A stretch of DNA of 64,000 nt from contig CM024188.1 of NCBI GenBank assembly GCA_013433145.1, forward strand, positions 496,001 through 560,000. Direction: 5' to 3'. Source of the stretch: Ascaris suum. Its lineage: Eukaryota; Nematoda; Chromadorea; Rhabditida; Ascarididae. The notes beneath the pieces were generated by a model, which was not told the DNA's origin, did not search any database, and saw only the letters and a list, made by a program, of their open reading frames with translations. This document shows, piece by piece, positions 56,360 to 64,000 of this stretch; positions within the stretch are counted from its first letter, which is position 1, and each line of letters starts with the position of its first letter. A program made the position numbers and the translations under genes.

Positions 56360-57640
56360 CTCTCGGATAAAGCAGCCAGTAATTATACATTCATATGTAA
56401 AAAATATGCATCCGAAGTTTATGCAAGGAGCTTAGAATTGGAAATGGCAGAATTACTGGTGACGGTACTTATGAATATGTCGGAAGCAAAAACGCACTGG
56501 ACATTACCAATGTCAACACACTGTAATTCCTCCGAAAACTGTTCGATTAAAGTTAAGTAAGGAAACAAAATGTTACCGAAATTGTTTGCCATTCCTAAGC
56601 TAAACAAAGATCCCCGCAGGTTTCGTATATAGCGGGAGCTAACAAAAGTCCGCTTAAACCTCTATCTTGTTTGCTACACCGCGTTTTACAATTTCTTAAA
56701 AACCATCTGAGTAATTGTTGCAATACAGCAGGTCAAAGAAGCGGGATTAATTATTACTACAGTGTAATGAAAACTTATGACGTTTTGGATATAACTAACA
56801 AATATAGTAAGCATATAAAAACGGTATTGGTGCTGACTTCACTTTGTTTACGGCACTACCACGTGACGTCATCATTAGAGCAACGGAATACTTAACATGT
56901 GCTTTAGCAAGTCCAAAAAGACCTACATTAAGTTTGTGGTAATGAAACCTTGTCGTATACAGACAGTTACGACTTTAACGGGCATTCTCTTGCCTTGGAT
57001 AGGGCATAAGTCATGGAAATAATTAAATTTATTGTCAATGAAGCTACGTTACTTTTGCCGGTTTTATTTTCAGGCAAACTAAAGGAGTACCCATGGGAGG
57101 AAATGCGAGTCCTTGTATAGCTGATCTCAGTTTGTCCGTTATGGAATATAAATGTGCCAAGAATTCACGTTTTAATGCTATTTTTGTAGGTATGTTGATG
57201 ATCTATTTATATCCAATATTGATCAGTTCCACAGTATTGCTAAATTAATGGAGATTCGTCACACGTTGAGGTACATGCGCAGGTACCACAGCTAACTTTA
57301 TGGACTTAAGCTTACATATTACTTGTAACGGTGTCGTCTCAAGCGTCTACGACAGGACGGATCAATTTAATTTTTCAGTAAATGAACATGCTGAATTGGA
57401 CGGTAACATCCCACTGTTCATATATAAAACCTTATAATCTCTCAGATTCATAGATTCAGTAAACTGTGCTCTTTTAAGGCAGCCTTTATTACTAGGTGTA
57501 AAGGAGTACTTTAAAGATTTTAAGGAAAAAGGTCTTAATGTTACTTTAATTGGAAAGTACTTATATAAAACATTAATTAGGGAACTAGAATATGCGTATA
57601 AGTCCGTTCACTCCAATAGACAGGTATCAGAAGTTTGATT
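56360..57640 (+). mobile_element. Penelope-like retroelement RT fragment, broken
   Basis: Ordered RT blocks appear on the plus strand in shifting frames. They are DKAASNYTFICKKYA (about 56366), LPKLFAIPKLNKDPRRFRI (about 56572), AGANKSPLKPLSCLL (about 56632), DFTLFTALPRD (about 56836), GVPMGGNASPCIADLSL with MEY (about 57085), the catalytic YVDDLFI box (about 57192), then FMDLSLHI and YDRTDQFNFSV (about 57300-57370) and LDGNIP. The order, the GxPMGxNxxPxxADL form and the YDKRDDF-type block after YVDD are typical of Penelope-like elements. At least three frameshifts and an in-frame stop make it inactive. The GIY-YIG endonuclease was not found. It lies between IBTK and the NCAM gene. Confidence 0.8.
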
Positions 57641-57851
57641 TACGAGGTCTTTTATGGACTATAGTTTTTTACGTTATTTCCTATGCAGGCATGTGATTCT
57701 GGGGTAATAGGTTGGTGGCTGCTGTCTCGGACTCATTGAAGCAAAGAAAGCAAAGTGAGACCGAAGCGGATGGCGGAAATCTGTTGGTCAGAAACCTGCG
57801 CGGGTGAATGGCAGCACAAGTCGGAAGTGGAGAATGCTGGCGATACCCACC

Positions 57852-58286
57852 TCAGTCCCTCCAACGCTGTGCGTTCCGGCTAATTCTGTTTATTTCTACA
57901 TTCACGCTTAGTTCCCACCTCGACATATCTCTCACTCGCAGCCGTTTCCGCCCGATCACTTGATGCACTTTATTAATTGTGATGACAGATAAGTCTTTGC
58001 TAATTGCCCAGCACACTACGCGATATGCAAACCGGAGAAGCACGCTGCGTTTACCGCCCTTTTCCCGAGAACCGTATATGCCCATGCTCATGTCACCTGC
58101 GGGAGAGCCCAGTAAATATTCGAGGGCAGGCATGAATCGCATCCCAGCTTCAACAACATGAGGCAGATACGAAGCCCACCAGAAACCAAACCGCTCAGGA
58201 TCACGCTGACACTCACGAATCGATCGCTGGTCGATCTTACCAGCCCTCTCCGATAGAAACGACGGCTGCTTAATATACCTTAACAT
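57852..58286 (-). CDS. Unrecognised 144-residue ORF
   Basis: Continuous minus-strand ORF from ATG at 58286 to TGA at 57852, in a GC-richer patch. It includes ERFGFWWASYLPHVVEAGMR and a basic C-terminal part (IGRKRLRVRDMSRWEL). A GTAAGA step early in the ORF looks like a splice donor, so it could be part of a larger gene or a transposon fragment. It follows the Penelope-like fragment and lies downstream of the NCAM gene on the same strand. I cannot name a family. Chance is possible but less likely at this length. Confidence 0.35.
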   Translation of the reverse strand: MLRYIKQPSFLSERAGKIDQRSIRECQRDPERFGFWWASYLPHVVEAGMRFMPALEYLLGSPAGDMSMGIYGSREKGGKRSVLLRFAYRVVCWAISKDLSVITINKVHQVIGRKRLRVRDMSRWELSVNVEINRISRNAQRWRD

Positions 58287-61200
58287 ACCGCCTCACAAGT
58301 CAGCTCCAGCCCAACGAACGATATGCACCACACTGTGACAGAATTTGGGCCAGCTGTTTCACAACCACGTTGCTCATACTCAACGCACTATACTTGTGTT
58401 TGCAAGATGCACCTAGTCAGTTCAACCAAACTACCTCTTCGCAGTGGCTTCTCTGTCAAACCCAGTTCCAAGATTGCACTACCAAACTGATGCGTTGTCT
58501 CGAACTCTAGACAAAAACAAGAAAAACACCATCATCCATGCCTTGAAACATCGTTTGCAGCTGCTGTCGGCGTCCCATACCACTTTATGAACATCGACGA
58601 CGAGACTCTTACCTCCGACTTCTTCAAAGCCTTCTGGAACTAATTTTTCCTTGCTGAGGCCTCGTTCACGAAAAAGGTTTAAAAATACTTGCTAACTCAC
58701 TCGCACATCAAGAACTGATGCATAGGAAAGACCCATCATGCACACACCTGGAGAGAGAAAAGGATGATCAATTTATTCAGGAGTAAGTGACGTTCGTGAG
58801 GGGTAACATTGCAACATAACAAACACACAACCCGGATATGGGGATTTGCGGACAATAGCAAAATCTCAGCGCAAAAGGCGATCGAGAAGAGCTCACAAAG
58901 AAAAGCACAAGAACAAGCTCGGAATCGATTAAATACAACTACTTCAAATGTACAACAAATGAAGGCCAGCGTCAATGCAGCAAAACTTCCCAAACAAATT
59001 CCTCCAAAAATTTCGTGCTAAGCCCTACAAGTGGAACGTGTATGCCCGATGCGTTTCATGGCCGCCACCTGCTGCACATAGGCCCGCAAGACGCAAAATA
59101 AACGGAAGATAGGGTCACATGATATCAAGTCCATTTGCAAATGCATTCCAACAACCTGCAATAACTTGTCCAAACTTAGCGGTACTTGAGCTACGCCTTA
59201 AAAATCGTTGCACTTTCACCGCTCAGCTTCGTACTTTCATTGCGATAACCGAAACTTCCGATGTGCTCTAATTCGTTATGCGCTCATAGAATAGAGTAAA
59301 AACAAAACAGTGGAATGCAGCAAAAACTGAGTATCATGCAACTTCAGATATCACTACAACGTGCAGCATGACAATTCATCAATAATACAGCACCTATTGG
59401 TGTCCAACTTGAAGCAAATAAACCAACGAGCTCTTCCAGCCAGTGAACATTATGTCGGAGAAGAAAGAAAGATTGCGAAAAACAACAACTCTGTGTACAA
59501 GAAACGGCAACAGAAGAAACCCACAAAACAAGTATTAAAAACTGCGATCCCAACCGTCGAACTACAGCTAATTTAGCTCCACTTTTAAACGACTGCAGTT
59601 ACTTCCTGAATAGTTGTATATAGGATCATCTAGCGCAGTCGACTGAGATTTGAAAGAAACCAAACAAAACTGTCCCTCATATCCATAAGATCCCAATGTG
59701 GCTCAAGGCGAACATCCTAAAATGGGCACACTGATCATTTCAGAAAATGCGCACACAAACGTTTACATAGCAAGTGCAGAATCTCGTCAAACGGGTGTGG
59801 ACTGAGGGCCTCCTCCTTGTAGCACACTCTTCTCGTCACTGAAAGAACAGTTCGTTAAACGAGATTCGCGTAATCGTTCGCCAATGAAACGAGGAAAGTC
59901 GCTCTTAAAATTGTACATAGAATAGGGGATGGCGCTTCAAGAAGATGGCTGTTGACAGCCGAGACTGAGGCATGAAAATGCTTGTTTAGACTGTCAACTA
60001 GCACATCATATTACAGTTGTATGGGTAACACCGTCCCTACTTTCTTTAGCAAAGGTCAAATTCCTTCGCTCCCAAGATGAACCTTCGTCAACCGGTGTTC
60101 ATAATCTGCGCCATTATTAGATCCTTTTCACGATCTCTATCGTCATCAAACGGCACCAACAGCTGAAAAAATGCCCATCACTCACCAGATCCGAACCAAA
60201 TTAAAAGCTTTTTAAAACAAAATCAAAACCCCTAAAACGCCTCTTAATGCAATTAATCCGGAGTTTCTATGAGTAAAATGCATGGAAAGAGAATAGGTGA
60301 AATGTAACGAAGTGAGCATGCTTCACAAAAGAAAAACAACACAAAAAAGAATCAGGCAAGCACAATAAACAAACACAAATCGAGTCCGAGTTATTGCGGG
60401 AATAATTCAATATATGCAATTGTCTCATCAAACGGTCCAGACAAATACATCCTCAGACGCAGCAACAAGAAAACATTGACAGTGAGGCTACCATTTCTGA
60501 GGTTTTTTTTTTGTCAAGTCACAATCACGTTCCTCTCCTCTTTTTCCACTACGACAGCAACAACGCTTTTAAAAAATACCTCTGCTACTCTTGAAGTGAG
60601 CACAAAATCCAAACTGAGGTATAAGGCAGAAGTATCGGCATTTGCTAAATGGAAGAAAATAAGAACGCGAACAATCAGAGGGATGACAGCTAAAACTCAA
60701 TCGTGACAAAAAAATTCGACAGAAATAAAAAACTTCATAGAAATGAGATCTTTAGGCTTTCAACTGCATTATAAATAACGAAAACGCTAAACGAGTTAGT
60801 GGTAATGCCAATGTATGCCACAGTTCCAGAAAAGGCCAAGTGATTATCATCAACGATGAAAGCGGCGATTTGCTGTCCTATTAAAATGCTCTACAATATC
60901 ACGTTAGCCTTCTAGCTAAGAAATGTAAGCATATGCTTCGATAGAAATACTTGTAGAACATATAGCGAAGTGATACTTTCTGAACAAAGTTTTCATGGGC
61001 ATGGGGTCAGCAAAGTTACCACCTTTGAACATCAGACAAAAAGCACAGAAATTGGAAAGCAAAAAAAAAAATTCTTTTTAATAATTATACAAAGCGGAAC
61101 ACTTGCCAAGTAGACAGTGGAAGGCGCTGTAACGTTTCTGACAGCCTCTTTCATTAGAATACGGGAAAGGAAAACAATCTGGTGAGTTCGTGACTGCTCC

Positions 61201-62129
61201 AGCATAATGCACTAATATATCCATTCAACCTCTCTCCATTCTCCACATTCCATGAAAATGTGCACAATGCTTATGTCATGAAGAGAAAGAGAGGCGTCTC
61301 CGCAACAATCCACCGCCTCCAAGCAAAACAGGTGTAAATTAAAGCAAACAACATATTTGCGTACTCACCAATTCTGCGTGCACTAGCCACTTTACTCATG
61401 TCGTGCTCTGAAATTTAATTCCTGATGGAAACAGACACGGTCATTAAGACCCGCAAAAAACACGCGATTTATACCGGCAACCTATTTCAAGTGCTTCAAA
61501 AGAGACTCGAGAAACTCAGCCCCGATATAAGCGAGAATTTTTAGATAATCAATAGCGTTCTAATACGTCTCTGAAATGTTGTCCTGCATTATACAACACA
61601 ACGCAATCAAAGAAAATAAGATCAAGCAGATGTCAGTAGTGTTGCAAGAACCATTCAATGCAGGAGAAATAAAATGCGAAGCCGCCCCTCTGCAGTGCTA
61701 TCGCTGGACCTTGGGGAGGAAATTTGAGACGTTGTCTCAGACCCGCATGACATACAGTTCAAAAATTTCGGAAATTACTATCAAATGGCTGAAATCCACC
61801 GCTGAAAAATAGACCGCAGTTTTGTTCATTAGGTCTATGTGACTCCTTGCCATTCGATAAAGACTTGAAGACAAGATGGGAACCCAATCAAAAACAACCC
61901 AACACAGGTCTTAGCGAGGAAGATAGAATATGAAGGTGCACATGTTCTTCGATGTGGTCAGTAGACATGGTTGCCGGATCATAAAAAGTCAATGTAAACC
62001 AAGAACGACGCTCATTTGCATCGACAAGAATGAAAAACGGAAAAGAATGACGCTTGAACAATGCAATAAGCGGTGTACAAAGCTGATAGGTGAGCCGATA
62101 TGCAAATTTACATCGCTAGACTGTACCAA
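58287..62129. other. A-rich spacer, no supported gene
   Basis: The plus strand becomes A-rich here, mirroring the T-rich minus strand expected for introns or UTR of a minus-strand gene. It may hold the 3' UTR of the NCAM gene or further alternative tail exons. No exon with good splice sites was found. The plus-strand ORF 61930-62193 is Cys/Lys-rich but has no signal peptide and no family match. Confidence 0.4.
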
Positions 62130-62154
62130 CTATACCATAACAGGAGATTCATTT
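62130..62154 (-). CDS. ncam-1: Candidate terminal micro-exon of NCAM gene
   Basis: After a TTTTTTTGCGCACAG acceptor the phase left by the previous exon gives Arg, then NESPVMV and TAG. The C-terminal V-M-V fits a hydrophobic-x-hydrophobic PDZ ligand. No AATAAA was found close downstream on the minus strand, so a different last exon is possible. Confidence 0.4.
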
Positions 62155-62360
62155 CTGTGCGCAAAAAAACAAGCAGTCTATAAGAAAGAATGACGAATGG
62201 TGAGAGAAAGAAAACGATGAAAGCAGAAGAAACAGTTATAGGCAATGAGAATGTGGGAAAAATGGTTAAATGGTTTTGCAGAGCGCAGTAGGATCATTTG
62301 CAACAGCGAACCGCCGACTTGCTTCCTCATGTCATCCCAATCGTTACGCCTTAAACTATT

Positions 62361-62441
<81 letters not shown>

Positions 62442-64000
62442 TTCATATCTGTATATTTAAACATGTATTGTTGTAGGCGCATCTAAACGATACAAATGAG
62501 CACACTGCCATTAAATCAAGGCGATGGATCGGCTGTCGGAAACGACTAATTTCCTCACCTCGCAGATATCTCGACCTCAGTCCTCCCTTCATTGAGCAAT
62601 CGGTTGCTTTCGGCGGACCTAAAACACATGATCGTTATTTCAAAAATCTATTCGTTGTATCAGTGGTTATTTAAAGAGCAGAAAAAAAAAATCATATTTC
62701 GTCATACACTTGAACAAATTTTTCCTGCGCCATTTAAATATTCATTTCTGCTGTCGGAAGTAGAGCAGTGGCTAATCTCAAAACAATTTCAAACCATGGG
62801 TGCAAATTTAACTACTCGAAGCCTCTTTTAATTCACAGTTACGATGGCATGCAGTACCACCAATGAATTCTTTGATAAAACAGGAGAAAAAATTTCGCCA
62901 GACATGTGGCACGAAACCTTGGGCTCTGAGTCTATAAGCGAGTACCCTGCATGCCGCACACCAGCGCAATTCCATGTTTCACAATCTTTAATTCCTACTG
63001 TCTTAAGAGCGCCATAGATTTTCTCGGGTTAAGGAAAAACAGTTGGAAACTGAGAAAAGATTGTGAGTAGTTTCTGCGCTTTACATGGAGGATAGTTCAT
63101 TCTTTGAAGAATCATTTTAGTGACCATAACCTTCAATAATCAAACATGACCGTCCGAAGGCTATCATAGCATTTTGCGGCAAGCAATAGAGCGTTATTTT
63201 ACCTATCCTCTATTGCAATATCCTGGTGTAGAATTTAAAAGGTATAAGGGACTCCCACTGTAACTTTAATATGAATTATCCTAATAAAAAAGAGCGCCGA
63301 CGATCCCAACACATGTCACTATTTCAACATCTTTTTGTCGAAGTAATGACTGAACATACTTGGAACCCCGTTCGATATCCTTGCCCTTACTGGAACTGAT
63401 ATTGCGTCCGAGACAGTTGATGCAAAAGCAAGCAAGAAGACCGCAGCGGTTCGTTGCGAAACAGATCACGTCGACAACCAAAAGCACAAACAGGAGAACG
63501 AAGCCGACCGTCAAGATGATTCGCGTTGAACTGATAGTTGTGCCCCGTTGATCCTCATTTGTGTATTCTGTAACCAGTCATCTCATCTCACCAAGGAAAA
63601 TGTGTAAAACATTCTCAATGTGAGTGGCATTTACAACGAAAATAACGATCGAGGTAACAAGAAACCTAGCTTGAAAGCTTGCATCGTAGGTGGACAATAC
63701 CGACCCGCATGGGAGTACCAGACCGCGAAATTGTACACACTCGAAGCCTTGATAGGAAACTGATGGTTACAAACTAAACGAGTGTTTGTAAAAGTGAGCA
63801 ACTGATCCAAAATCCTTCATAAGTGAGGCCGATTATCCCAACTCGATCATAACGACACACTTACCAGAAGTATTCAGGATGACCATGTAGGGATTGCTGT
63901 TGCCCACATCGTTGACCGCCACGAGTCTTATTTCATATTTCCTCAACGGTTTCAACAGTTTGAGGTCGATACTCGTTTGATCTGCATTTAGCTGCACCTC
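62130..64000 (-). CDS. ncam-1: NCAM-type cell adhesion molecule, 3' part
   Basis: Minus strand, exons 5' to 3': 64000-63865 (continues beyond the window), 63567-63360, 62618-62559, 62154-62130. The first is the end of a fibronectin type III domain (LKPLRKYEIRLVAVNDVGNS). The second has a short juxtamembrane stalk, a hydrophobic membrane span (VGFVLLFVLLVVDVICF), then NRCGLLACFCINCLGRN and KGKDIERG. NCAM1 has the same order: a VVDITC-type span, NKCGL and AKGKDMEEG. The third encodes AESNRLLNEGRTEVEISA. A 25-nt candidate last exon gives NESPVMV and stop. Phases (1, 2, 2) match at every junction. The product would be a type I membrane receptor for homophilic adhesion in neurons. The cytoplasmic tail is short, about 50 residues. 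C. elegans has one such gene, ncam-1; orthology is inferred. The last exon is tentative. Confidence 0.85.
62363..62438. repeat. (TA)n microsatellite
   Basis: 76 bp of TA inside an NCAM intron, between the short tail exon and the candidate last exon. It generates an Ile-Tyr pseudo-ORF on the plus strand. Confidence 0.97.

Overview
The window is eukaryotic nuclear DNA, almost certainly from a nematode and probably a strongylid-like (clade V) parasite. The evidence is small exons separated by T-rich introns of 0.1-4 kb, TTTCAG-type acceptors, a nematode-style gene set, long (TA)n microsatellites and decayed retroelements. There are no operons, CRISPR arrays, tRNA or rRNA genes that I can see. 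The species call is inference; the gene calls rest on reading exons, splice phases and family motifs from memory, with no database search.

Three host genes can be supported. (1) A plus-strand HAD-superfamily phosphatase (6692-15538, eight exons, about 283 residues), whose distant first exon encodes a mitochondrial-presequence-like leader. (2) A very long plus-strand gene (20643-54753, about 31 recognised exons, about 1260 residues) that follows IBTK from end to end: ankyrin repeats, RCC1 blades, BTB, a low-complexity middle and the diagnostic C-terminal motif. (3) The 3' end of a minus-strand NCAM-type cell adhesion gene entering from the right edge (62130-64000): last fibronectin III exon, membrane exon, short cytoplasmic tail. 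IBTK and NCAM are tail to tail.

Layout. 1-6.1 kb has no confident gene, only a few minus-strand ORFs and a (TA)n tract. A CpG-richer segment just before 6.69 kb may be the HAD promoter. The large first intron of the HAD gene holds a 41-bp palindrome and a CR1-like LINE tail. 15.5-20.6 kb is intergenic, with a possible LTR remnant, the longest (TA)n tract and a second LINE tail. 20.6-54.8 kb is IBTK, whose last intron carries a 2.6-kb degenerate TTAATTTAAT satellite and whose penultimate coding exon is partly duplicated upstream as a decayed copy. 54.8-58.3 kb holds the IBTK 3' flank, a broken Penelope-like retroelement and an unassigned 144-residue minus-strand ORF. 58.3-62.1 kb is A-rich and apparently empty.

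The genes do not form one pathway. Expected roles by family are a mitochondrial small-molecule phosphatase, a cullin-3 ubiquitin ligase adaptor, and a homophilic neuronal adhesion receptor. I found no convincing new biological system. The observations most worth checking are the RCC1-exon frameshift in IBTK, the Penelope-like element, the intronic satellite and exon duplication, and the hidden mitochondrial leader exon.
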